Shown in pieces: positions 41,302 through 49,137 of a DNA stretch of 64,000 nt. Each line of letters begins with the position of its first letter. The stretch's first letter is position 1. This DNA comes from Nocardia fusca NBRC 14340 (GTDB lineage Bacteria; Actinomycetota; Actinomycetes; Mycobacteriales; Mycobacteriaceae). Both the position numbers and the translations under genes were made by a program. The DNA lies in the NCBI RefSeq assembly GCF_001618425.1, contig NZ_BDCU01000029.1:62001-126000 (forward strand), read 5' to 3'. Under the pieces are notes generated by a model. The model searched no databases and was not told the DNA's origin. It was given only the letters and a program-made list of their open reading frames with translations.

Positions 41302-43548
41302 ATGGCTACGAGCAGCATCACCATTCGCGGCGCGCGCACCCACAATCTGGCCGGTCTCGACCTCGATATCCCCCGCCACCGGCTGGTCGTCTTCGTCGGC
41401 CGCTCCGGCTCCGGTAAATCGTCACTGGTATTCGACACCGTGGCGGCTGAGGCCGGCTACCAGCTCAACGAGACCTATCCGCCGTTCGTACGCAACCGGT
41501 TGCCGAAGTGGGCGCGGCCGCCCGTCGACCGGATCGACGGGGTGTCCCCGGTGGTGGTGATCGATCAGCGGCGCATCGGCGGCAACGCCCGCTCGACGGT
41601 CGGCACGATCACCGACACCTGGACCTATCTGCGTCTGCTGTACTCCCGGATCGGAGAACCCTGGGTCGGGGAATCCGATCACTTCTCCTTCAACGAACCG
41701 GCGGGTATGTGCCGGGCCTGCGCCGGATTGGGCGAGGTCGTGGTGAGCGCGACCGAACGGTTCCTCGACCTCGACAAAAGCCTTGCCGACGGCGCGATTC
41801 TGCTGCCCGGATTCGGCCACGGCGGCTACTGGTACGACCAGTACGCCGGTATCGGCGTCTTCGACCCCGACATCCCGCTGCGGGAGTGGGGCCAGACCGA
41901 GCGCGACGCGCTGCTGTACGGAGGCGCCGCCGCGGCCCGGCTCGGCCGCCGCCCGCCCAAGGACTACGAGGGGATCGTCGCACGATTCGAACGCATTCAT
42001 CTGCACACCTCCGACAACCTGTCCGAGCGTAAACAGGAGACGATCCGCCGGTTCACCCGCGCCGAATGCTGCCCCGAATGCGGCGGTGACCGGCTGAACG
42101 AGGCGTCACGCGCCGTGACCGTGCTGGGCCACACGATCGGCGAGATGGCCCGCAGGGAGGTCGGCGAGCTCGCCGGACTCGTCGCGACCATCAGGGCGCC
42201 GCGGGTCGCGCCGGTGGTCGAGGCACTACACGCCCGGCTGGACGCGATGATCACCATCGGCCTCGGCTACCTCACCCTCGGCCGGGCCACCACGACACTG
42301 TCCGGGGGCGAATCCCAGCGGATCAAAACGGTGAAACACCTGGGTTCCAGCCTCATCGAAATGACCTATGTGGTCGACGAACCGACCGTCGGCCTGCATC
42401 CCACGGATGTGGAATCGATGACCCGGCTGCTCGCCCGGCTCCGCGACAGCGGTAACAGCGTGCTGGTCGTCGAACACGATCCCGCCGTGATGGCGTGCGC
42501 CGATCAGATCGTGGAACTCGGTCCCGGCGCCGGCTCCCAGGGGGGCCGGCTGGTTTTCCAGGGCACGTTCACCGACCTGCGCGCCGCCGACACACCCACA
42601 GCGCGCGCACTGGCGCGGCAGCACAACACCGCACGCCGGCATCCACGGCAGGCGAGCGGCAAACTCACCGTGGCCGAGGCGTCCCGCAACAACCTGCGCG
42701 GCGTCACCGTCGATATCCCGACCGGCGTACTGACCGTGCTCACCGGGGTCGCGGGCTCCGGGAAATCCAGCCTGGCCGCCGAATTCGCTGCCCGGCACCG
42801 GGCGATAGCGCTCGACCAGAAACCGGTGAGCGCCACGCGCCGCTCCACTCCGCTCACCTATACCGGCATCGCTCCCGCCATCCGCAAACTCTTCGCCCGG
42901 CGCAACCGGGTACCCGCCGCACTGTTCAGCGCCAACTCCGCGGGGGGTTGCCCGGACTGCGCCGGACTCGGCGTCATCTACACCGATCTCGCGTTCCTCG
43001 ACGGCCAGGAGACGGTCTGCGGCACTTGCCACGGCCGTCGCTTCACCCCGGAGGCCCTCTCCCACACCGTCGACGGCCTGTCCATCGCCGATATCGACGA
43101 GCTCACCGTGGCCGAGGCCCTCGAGCGCCTGCCCGAGCCGGCGATCACCCGGGCTCTGGCACGACTCGCCGAAGTCGGCCTGGGCTACCTACGACTGGGC
43201 GAGCCGCTGAGCGGACTGTCCGGCGGCGAATGCCAGCGGGTCAAGATCGCCCGGGAACTCCGGGAAGCCACCGAACCCGCGGTGTATCTGCTGGATGAAC
43301 CGACCACCGGCCTGCACCCGGCCGATATCGAGACACTGTTGCGGGTGCTCGACGCCCTCGTGGACGCCGGCCACACCGTAGTCGTCATCGAGCACAATCT
43401 CGAGGTGATCCGGCACGCGGACTGGCTGATCGACCTCGGCCCGGGCCCGGGCAGACACGGCGGGACGGTGCTCTTCGAAGGACCCGTGGCCCACTACACC
43501 GGTCACGCGACGCCCACCTCGCGGGCGCTCGATGCTCTCGCCCGGTGA
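41302..43548 (+). CDS. UvrA-like ABC ATPase (short class-2 paralogue)
   Basis: A 748-residue UvrA relative, shorter than housekeeping UvrA (about 950). Both nucleotide-binding sites are intact: Walker A 'GRSGSGKSS' and 'GVAGSGKSS', signatures 'LSGGESQRIK' and 'LSGGECQRVK', Walker B 'VYLLDEPTTGLHP'. Zinc modules appear at 'CRACAGLGE', 'CCPECGGDRL' and 'CPDCAGLG...CGTCHGRR'. The missing length suggests that the UvrB-binding and insertion domains are reduced. Such class-2 proteins include DrrC-type resistance factors of antibiotic producers. It stands opposite a WYL regulator, so inducible DNA protection is plausible. Confidence 0.87.
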   Translation: MATSSITIRGARTHNLAGLDLDIPRHRLVVFVGRSGSGKSSLVFDTVAAEAGYQLNETYPPFVRNRLPKWARPPVDRIDGVSPVVVIDQRRIGGNARSTVGTITDTWTYLRLLYSRIGEPWVGESDHFSFNEPAGMCRACAGLGEVVVSATERFLDLDKSLADGAILLPGFGHGGYWYDQYAGIGVFDPDIPLREWGQTERDALLYGGAAAARLGRRPPKDYEGIVARFERIHLHTSDNLSERKQETIRRFTRAECCPECGGDRLNEASRAVTVLGHTIGEMARREVGELAGLVATIRAPRVAPVVEALHARLDAMITIGLGYLTLGRATTTLSGGESQRIKTVKHLGSSLIEMTYVVDEPTVGLHPTDVESMTRLLARLRDSGNSVLVVEHDPAVMACADQIVELGPGAGSQGGRLVFQGTFTDLRAADTPTARALARQHNTARRHPRQASGKLTVAEASRNNLRGVTVDIPTGVLTVLTGVAGSGKSSLAAEFAARHRAIALDQKPVSATRRSTPLTYTGIAPAIRKLFARRNRVPAALFSANSAGGCPDCAGLGVIYTDLAFLDGQETVCGTCHGRRFTPEALSHTVDGLSIADIDELTVAEALERLPEPAITRALARLAEVGLGYLRLGEPLSGLSGGECQRVKIARELREATEPAVYLLDEPTTGLHPADIETLLRVLDALVDAGHTVVVIEHNLEVIRHADWLIDLGPGPGRHGGTVLFEGPVAHYTGHATPTSRALDALAR

Positions 43549-43634
43549 CCGGCCGGTCACGCGATACGAGACCGGACCGGCGACCACGGCCCCATCAGGG
43601 TGTAGAAGCCGGCCCGGATGAAGTGCATCGCCGG

Positions 43635-44999
43635 TCAGCCGACCTTGGGAGTGGCGCGCATGCTGACGTAGACGCACGGGGTGCCGTCGGCCAGCGACCC
43701 GAAGACGACGGGTGTGTAATCCTCGCCGGAGGGGCCGCCGGTGGCGGCGAAAACCGACGGCGAAACCGCGGTCAGATCGGTTTCGATGGGCGGCGAATAG
43801 TGTTTCATACCATCGATGAACTCGTAGCGGATCCGTGCGCGGCCATCGCTTTCGCTGATGGTGATCTCGACACCGCCGCGTCGGTACGTGCCCACCAGAG
43901 CCGTCATATCCACAGCAGGTGGGCTCGTGGCAGGCGCGAACGGCGGCGGCATCTGCACACCGGCGGTCTCGGCCAGGAGTTCGCCCACCAGATCGGCGTA
44001 CAGCTTGCCGAATTCGCCACCGTTGCACAACAGTACGATGACCACACCGGCGCTCGGGACGACCCGAAGGTAGGAGTGCTGAGTAACGGCGCTCCCGTCG
44101 TGGCCGAAACCGGTGACGCCGTTCCAATCGTAGAGAGCCGGCCCCAGACCCCAGCTGTCGGCGGACATCGTCCATTTGTCCGGACTCGCAACCTGCGGCC
44201 GTTGCATAGTGGCCACTGCTTCTTCCGACAGCAGGCGGATACCGTCGGGAGTGACACCGCCGTCCAGGAACATCGTCGCCAGCCTGGCTACATCTCCCGC
44301 GGAGGTGATGATGCGGCCGTAGGGGCCCGCGGATCGGGGCATCATGTCCCACACCGGCGCCGGTTCGGGGTTACGACCGGCGGTATGCCCCATGGCGACC
44401 CGAAAGCGCAGCGCCTGTTCCGGCAAGGTCATAGAGCGTTCGAGCCCGAGCGGCTGAAAGAGCATCTCGTCGAGGGCCTGGTCCCAGGTGGTCCCGGTCA
44501 GTGTTTCGACGAGGCGGCCGAGAACGACGTAACCCAGGCTTCCGTAGGAATAGGAGGTGCCGGGCGGGCAGTCGAGCGGTACGCCGCGAGCGGCCTCGAC
44601 GTACCGGGCGAGGCAATCGTCGCCACGACCGGAATCGTGGTTGAAATCGTTGGTGACGCCACCCGTATGACTGAGCAGCTGACGGACGGTGATCTGCCGA
44701 GTGGCTTCCGGGTCGGGGGTGGCGAATTCGGGCAGCACGCCCACCACCGGCGTATCCAGGTCCAGTTTTCCGGCGTCGACCAGCTGCATGATCAGGCTCG
44801 CCGTGTAGATCTTCGCCGTCGAGCCGGAAAGAAATACCGAATCCGGCGTGACCTCGACGCCGGTCGCCGTGTTCAGCATTCCGCTGGCCATTTCGTGCAG
44901 GGCGCCGCCGGCCAGCACGGCCAGCGACGCTCCGGGCACATGGTACTCGGCACGCAGTTCGTCGAGCCGGTGCTGCCAGTGTCGGGCGTGGAAACTCAT
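43635..44999 (-). CDS. Serine hydrolase, beta-lactamase class C / PBP4* family
   Basis: A 454-residue serine hydrolase. The SxxK nucleophile is in 'SGSTAKIYTAS'; the tyrosine motif region is 'YSYGSLGYVVLGRLVE', with serine where YxN has asparagine; and the third motif is 'GHDGS'. A C-terminal extension after residue 330 contains 'MTALVGTYRRGGVEITISES', like the lipocalin-type tail of EstB/FmtA relatives. No signal peptide is visible, so it is probably a cytoplasmic esterase or peptidase, not a resistance beta-lactamase. It lies 111 bp downstream of a GbsR-like regulator on the same strand. Confidence 0.84.
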   Translation of the reverse strand: MSFHARHWQHRLDELRAEYHVPGASLAVLAGGALHEMASGMLNTATGVEVTPDSVFLSGSTAKIYTASLIMQLVDAGKLDLDTPVVGVLPEFATPDPEATRQITVRQLLSHTGGVTNDFNHDSGRGDDCLARYVEAARGVPLDCPPGTSYSYGSLGYVVLGRLVETLTGTTWDQALDEMLFQPLGLERSMTLPEQALRFRVAMGHTAGRNPEPAPVWDMMPRSAGPYGRIITSAGDVARLATMFLDGGVTPDGIRLLSEEAVATMQRPQVASPDKWTMSADSWGLGPALYDWNGVTGFGHDGSAVTQHSYLRVVPSAGVVIVLLCNGGEFGKLYADLVGELLAETAGVQMPPPFAPATSPPAVDMTALVGTYRRGGVEITISESDGRARIRYEFIDGMKHYSPPIETDLTAVSPSVFAATGGPSGEDYTPVVFGSLADGTPCVYVSMRATPKVG

Positions 45000-45110
45000 G
45001 AGGGGATGCTCGATTCGATAGTTGACCTGATCGGCGGGCGACCGATTCCGGACAGGAGTGATCGCGCACCCGCCGTGCGGGCACGTGGTCGGAATGCCGG
45101 TGAAGGTGAT

Positions 45111-45614
45111 CTAGATATGCCCGTCCGGCGCGTTGTCGGCCGACGCCCGGAGCTCGGCGCGGCGAGCGCGCCATTCAGCGGCGATGGTGGGCATCCGCTG
45201 GGTGAGGAAATCGGCGAAGGCCGCGGCTTCGCCGAGGCGAGACCGGCGGGTATCCGGTGCACCGTCGAGCAATTCGAGCCCTCGCTGGGCGAGCACGCCC
45301 AGCGAGGTGTATTCCTCGGTCTTGTCGAGAAGCCGCACCCAGATCGCCGGATCGAGCTCCACCCGGTCGACTCGTTCTCCGGCCGCCCGGCTGCGCCGGA
45401 TCCACGACCAATCCTCCAGCTGTGCGACAGCGCCGGAGATGGCGCTACGACTGGCGCGTAGCCCTTCACTGACCTCGGCAATGGTCTGCTGCGCCGGGTC
45501 GCAGATCAGCAACCACCCGACCACGCGGCCGGTAACCGGTGGCAGGCCGTTCTGGCGCGCGAAGTGCCGACCCACCGCGTCGGCGAAACTCAGTTCCACA
45601 TCAGCCGAGGTCAT
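45111..45614 (-). CDS. GbsR/MarR-type winged-helix regulator
   Basis: A 167-residue protein with 'GRHFARQNGLPPVTGRVVGW' at the N-terminus and the recognition region 'TIAEVSEGLRASRSAISGAV', the hallmark of the GbsR-like group of MarR proteins. The ATG at 45614 starts the conserved part; an in-frame start 18 bases upstream would add six residues. It precedes the serine hydrolase gene. A 40-bp palindrome lies 20 bases before its start codon, indicating autoregulation. Confidence 0.83.
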   Translation of the reverse strand: MTSADVELSFADAVGRHFARQNGLPPVTGRVVGWLLICDPAQQTIAEVSEGLRASRSAISGAVAQLEDWSWIRRSRAAGERVDRVELDPAIWVRLLDKTEEYTSLGVLAQRGLELLDGAPDTRRSRLGEAAAFADFLTQRMPTIAAEWRARRAELRASADNAPDGHI

Positions 45615-45633
45615 ACAGTGGATGATACACACA

Positions 45634-45673
45634 GATGATTGAAATGTCAGGTATTCCTGTCATTTCAATCATC
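45634..45673. promoter_or_regulatory. 40-bp palindrome upstream of GbsR-like gene
   Basis: GATGATTGAAATG (45634-45646) and CATTTCAATCATC (45661-45673) are perfect 13-bp arms, and the centre adds CAGG/CCTG, so 18 of 20 base pairs are symmetrical. It begins 20 bases before the regulator's start codon. The most likely role is the operator for that regulator and the serine hydrolase gene after it. Confidence 0.7.
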
Positions 45674-45958
45674 TCGCAGGCCGCCTCTGTCGAATCTGCC
45701 GGTACCAGTGCGGCGGGATACTCGGCACACCGTCGATCACGACCGGTTCGTCGAGCTCGCTGATCTACCGGCCGGTTGATTCGTCGCCCCTTGGGCAGTG
45801 GCGAACTCGACCATCCACGGACTCGCTCCGCCCGAACCGGTTCCCCACTACGGGCCCCAGCCCGGCTGCGCAATGCCAGGAATCGAGCGAGCGTTGCGAC
45901 TGCGCCGAAGTAGTCCGCCTCGAGGAGTCCGGCCCGGCCACCGCCGATCGGAAGATGC

Positions 45959-46567
45959 CTAGTCGTTGTTTGCGCAGACCGTGGGCCCCAGGGCCCGAAT
46001 CGCGACATCTATCGCGGCGGTCAGACGGTCGAGGTCGTGGCCGGCACGCTCCCGCACGCGGAGGCCGAGGACTGTGGTGAACAGCAACTCCACTGCATCG
46101 TCGAGGCCGGGCCCGCCGGACAGTTCCCCACGAGCGCGCCCCTCCACCAGGACCGAGCGCAGGGCCCGCCGGGTGACCTCGAATGCGGCTTCGGTCCGCT
46201 GATGGATCTGGTCGTCGGTGGTACCGAGCTCGGTGGCGGTGTTGACCACGAAGCATCCGCGACCGGGCTCGCCGCCGGCCGGGCAGGTGATCAGCCACAG
46301 CATCCATTCCCTTAGCACCTCACACACCGGGCGGCCGCCGGTGTCCAGCCGCTGCTCGGCTTGGGCGGAGTCGGTGGACCGGTAATGGTCGAGTGCACGC
46401 AGGAACAGCGTGTGCTTATCCGTGAACGTCCGATACAGGCTGCTGGGTGTGAGTTTCAGGGCGTCACCCAGATCACGCACCGAAGTGGCGTAGTAACCGC
46501 GTCGCCAGAACAGCTCCGTCGCCGAGTTGACCGCATCCTGCTCATCGAACTGCCGAGGGCGTCCCAT
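45959..46567 (-). CDS. TetR-family transcriptional repressor
   Basis: A 202-residue TetR protein. The helix-turn-helix runs 'YATSVRDLGDALKLTPSSLY' at about residues 27-46, and the ligand domain contains 'GRGCFVVNTATELGTTDDQI', close to the AcrR/NemR-type TetR_C group. It is divergent from an MFS efflux gene, and two operator-like repeats lie between them. The predicted role is repression of the efflux pump until a substrate binds. Confidence 0.9.
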   Translation of the reverse strand: MGRPRQFDEQDAVNSATELFWRRGYYATSVRDLGDALKLTPSSLYRTFTDKHTLFLRALDHYRSTDSAQAEQRLDTGGRPVCEVLREWMLWLITCPAGGEPGRGCFVVNTATELGTTDDQIHQRTEAAFEVTRRALRSVLVEGRARGELSGGPGLDDAVELLFTTVLGLRVRERAGHDLDRLTAAIDVAIRALGPTVCANND

Positions 46568-46589
46568 GCGTTCATGCTACGCCACTTGT

Positions 46590-46644
46590 GGAGCAATCGC
46601 TCCCATATTAAGGTCTTTTTGCGCTATGGGAGCGTTTGATCCCA
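46590..46644. promoter_or_regulatory. Two TetR operators and a promoter in TetR/MFS gap
   Basis: Site 1 is GGAGC-AATC-GCTCC (46590-46603) and site 2 is TGGGAGC-GTTT-GATCCCA (46627-46644). Both fit GGGAGC-N4-GCTCCC. The outer arms CGCTCCCATA (46598-46607) and TATGGGAGCG (46625-46634) also form a perfect 10-bp inverted repeat around the probable overlapping promoters. The arrangement would let one TetR dimer pair control both genes. Confidence 0.65.
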
Positions 46645-46663
46645 AACTATGAAGGAGGCCCCG

Positions 46664-47866
46664 GTGACGACCGCAGAACAGACACCCGCTCAGGCGCGGG
46701 AACCGGAAGCCCCGGAGAGAAGTCGCTGGACAGCGGTCGCTGCGGTGGCGCTGGGCACTTTCCTGCTGGTGACCGCCGAGCAATTGCCGATTGGTTTGCT
46801 CACCTCGGTGGGGTCCGCACTGACGGTCTCCGAGGGGGCGGCGGGGCTGATGGTGACGGTGCCCAGTATCGTCGCCGCGTTCGCGGCACTGCTCGTCCCG
46901 ATGCTCGTCGGCTCGCTGAACCGGCGCATCTTGCTGCTCGGTCTCATGGCCTTGATGACCGTCGCCAGCCTGGGCTCGGCCCTGGCCCCGAACTTCGCCG
47001 TCCTCGTGGGGTCTCGGGTGCTCGTCGGAATCGCGATCGGTGGATTCTGGGCCGTCGCCGGCGGCCTCGCCGTACGCCTCGTGGTCCCCGAAGACGTACC
47101 ACGGGCAACCGCGGTCATTTTCGGTGGCGTCGGAGCCGCAAACGTCTTCGGCGTCCCGCTCGGCACCCTGATCGGTGACCTCACGGACTGGCGGATCGCG
47201 TTCTCCTCGCTGAGCGTCCTGGCCCTGGTCACCCTGATCACCCTGCTGGCGGTGCTGCCGGGGCTGACCGCCGCGGCGGCTGTCCGGCCGAAGCTGCTAT
47301 GGACGCAGTTCCGCGGCCGAGGAGTGCGCATCGGCATCATTGCGACGGTGCTCATCGTGTTCGGGCACTTCGCCGCCTACACGTTCGTGAGCCCGGCACT
47401 CCAGCAGCTGTCGGGTATCGACGAGCGCTATATCGGCCCGCTGCTGTTCGCATTCGGTGTGGCCGGCATGATCGGCAACTTCGTCGCCGGCTCGGCGCTC
47501 TCCCGCAGCACGTACCGAACCGTGCTGACCATCGCCGTGGCCTTGGCGGTCGCGATGCCGCTCTTCCAGCTTCTGGGCGGCACTACGGTCGGCGGTATCG
47601 TCCTGCTGATCGCCTGGGGCCTTTCCTACGGCGGCGCGTCCGTGGGTCTGCAAACTTGGATGATCAAGGCCGCGCCCCGCGCCGTGGAAGCGGCGTCGTC
47701 GCTGTGGGTGGCGGTTTTCAATCTGTCGATCGGTCTCGGCGCGCTGGTCGGCGGCGTTATCGTCGATACGCTCACCCTCCCGGGTGTGCTGTGGCTCGGC
47801 GGTGCCTGCGCCCTTCTCGCCGCCGTGGCGATCTGGACCGCCCGTACCGACGATGCCCTGCGATAA
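46664..47866 (+). CDS. MFS efflux transporter (DHA1 type)
   Basis: A 400-residue carrier with about twelve helices ('VAAVALGTFLLVTAEQLPIG' is helix 1, 'SRVLVGIAIGGFWAVAGGLA' helix 4). The helix-4/5 pattern 'GFWAVAGGLAVRLV' resembles purine and drug exporters such as NepI and PbuE. I prefer GTG 46664 over ATG 46649: AGGAGG sits between them, six bases before the GTG. It is controlled by the divergent TetR. The substrate is unknown; toxic metabolite or drug export is likely. Confidence 0.86.
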   Translation: MTTAEQTPAQAREPEAPERSRWTAVAAVALGTFLLVTAEQLPIGLLTSVGSALTVSEGAAGLMVTVPSIVAAFAALLVPMLVGSLNRRILLLGLMALMTVASLGSALAPNFAVLVGSRVLVGIAIGGFWAVAGGLAVRLVVPEDVPRATAVIFGGVGAANVFGVPLGTLIGDLTDWRIAFSSLSVLALVTLITLLAVLPGLTAAAAVRPKLLWTQFRGRGVRIGIIATVLIVFGHFAAYTFVSPALQQLSGIDERYIGPLLFAFGVAGMIGNFVAGSALSRSTYRTVLTIAVALAVAMPLFQLLGGTTVGGIVLLIAWGLSYGGASVGLQTWMIKAAPRAVEAASSLWVAVFNLSIGLGALVGGVIVDTLTLPGVLWLGGACALLAAVAIWTARTDDALR

Positions 47867-48072
47867 CCGGGCCCTGCATGGGCACGCCCCACGCGGCGGG
47901 CGTCCTCGCAGCATTGTCGATCGGGTGCCTGACCTGCCCCGGGGGCGACGTAGTTCTCATAGTCGTGGGAGTCACGCCCCACCAGGGAGGACGGGAAGGC
48001 CATCCACAGGCGAAGGAGATGGCCCGCGGCGTGGCCACTTCACCCCACTTCGAGCCGAACGGGCAATCGGAA

Positions 48073-48107
48073 GCGGATTCGGCTCGCGAATGACGAGCCG
48101 AATCCGC
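48073..48107. terminator. Perfect 14-bp hairpin between MFS and small peptide gene
   Basis: GCGGATTCGGCTCG (48073-48086), seven bases of loop, then CGAGCCGAATCCGC (48094-48107). The stem is perfect and begins six bases after the peptide gene stop at 48113 (minus strand). No long T-run follows on either side. It could stop transcription from both directions. Confidence 0.75.
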
Positions 48108-48112
48108 GAGGC

Positions 48113-48208
48113 TCACAAGCCGGAGCCCGAACCACCCGATCCGGTATTGGCAAGGATGGTGCCGATAACCATCTGCAAGATCCCGGCGACAGAGCCTAGA
48201 TATTCCAC
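48113..48208 (-). CDS. 31-residue hydrophobic peptide
   Basis: A GTG at 48208 follows CGGAGG at six bases and opens a complete 31-codon frame ending in TGA at 48113. The peptide has a hydrophobic, possibly amphipathic helix ('MEYLGSVAGILQMVIGTILA') and a flexible glycine/serine tail ('NTGSGGSGSGL'). A perfect 14-bp terminator stem follows directly. The combination of ribosome site, compact frame and terminator makes a real gene likely, although it is below usual gene-calling limits. I do not recognise a family. A membrane-active or pore-forming peptide, or a small membrane regulator, is possible. Confidence 0.6.
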   Translation of the reverse strand: MEYLGSVAGILQMVIGTILANTGSGGSGSGL

Positions 48209-48812
48209 GGTGTTCCTCCGACTTCTCAGCGCCGACTGTCCGGCGTAGCAGGAAATCTAGCCCGCATAACATGCGAAATGTTGTTGTTTCATTAGAATTG
48301 CAGGTCACCAGCTATCGCTTGGAGACCTCTTCGCAGCGCGGCAGCCTTCACGCCACCGCCCACTTCGATAGTCGATATACCCGATACTTCCGCGGACCAG
48401 CTGATACATCCGCCCGGGGCGCTCGAGGCCAGTGACCATTCGGACGAAGAGCTGTTCGGTCCGATGCTCCGCCGAGAAGATCGCGCCGCTGAATCCGGTG
48501 GTGCGGCAACTGCACAGCAGCAGTTGCGCCGGCGCGCTGTGTTGACAAAGACGAAAGCCCTGGCTGGAAATTGCGAATCAGCGCCCTGCCAGGAAATGAA
48601 CACCTCCACAATGTCCCGACCTGTAGAAATGCCAGGAATGATACATAGAGATTGCGTATAGCAGCAGTTCAGGCTGGAACAAAATAGCGAATCGAACCGC
48701 ATGGCGCGGGGTCACACGCTCGTAGAAATCCGGTACGAGACAAATCGACCCCGCTGCTCGAGAGAACGATCGGCTTCCCCGGGCGGGCCGAGAATACGGC
48801 GTAACCTTCGAT
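48209..48812. other. 600-base stretch of lower coding quality
   Basis: Upstream of the peptide gene lie a CGCAT-AAC-ATGCG dyad (near 48264-48276) and A/T-richer sequence that may be its promoter. Further right is an 8-bp hairpin, GCAACTGC-N6-GCAGTTGC (48506-48527). Frames on both strands are open in places, but none has family features or a ribosome site. It reads as decayed or foreign DNA. Confidence 0.4.
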
Positions 48813-49121
48813 CTACCTCACTCCGTACGATCCGGCAATCCTCTCGATCCGAGCGATGAGCAGGAAGTCGAGTTCGGTCACCACGTCTCCGGCTGTATGC
48901 GTCGTCATGGAGACTCGCAGCCGATCCCACCTGATGTCGATGTCCGGACGATGTTCCAGATCGACCGCCGCCTTGCCGATCTCGGCGACGATCACGATTG
49001 CAGTGTCGTAGTCGACCTCAAAGTCTTTGGTGACGACAGAGGTATCTCCACGCCAGCCCTCCAGAGCAGCGAGCCTTTCGCTCACCTGCTCTGCCGTCAG
49101 TACCTCATCCCGTGGTGCCAC
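48813..49121 (-). CDS. Pterin-4a-carbinolamine dehydratase-like protein
   Basis: A 102-residue protein of the PCD/DCoH family. 'VSERLAALEGWRGD' at the start, 'AAVDLEHRPDIDIRWDRLRV' in the middle and 'MTTHTAGDVVTELD' match the family; the active-site histidines appear as 'EHRPD' and 'TTH', but one position of the usual H-H-P triad reads Glu-His. It would dehydrate 4a-hydroxytetrahydropterins. The GTG at 49121 follows GAGGAGG. It is 16 bases after the large XRE-type regulator, so the two are probably co-transcribed, an unusual pairing. Confidence 0.82.
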   Translation of the reverse strand: MAPRDEVLTAEQVSERLAALEGWRGDTSVVTKDFEVDYDTAIVIVAEIGKAAVDLEHRPDIDIRWDRLRVSMTTHTAGDVVTELDFLLIARIERIAGSYGVR

Positions 49122-49137
49122 GTTGCTACCTCCTCGA

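Noticed and set aside
47878..48093. 71-codon plus-strand frame after the MFS gene
   Set aside because: No ribosome site, no family, and it runs into the terminator hairpin.
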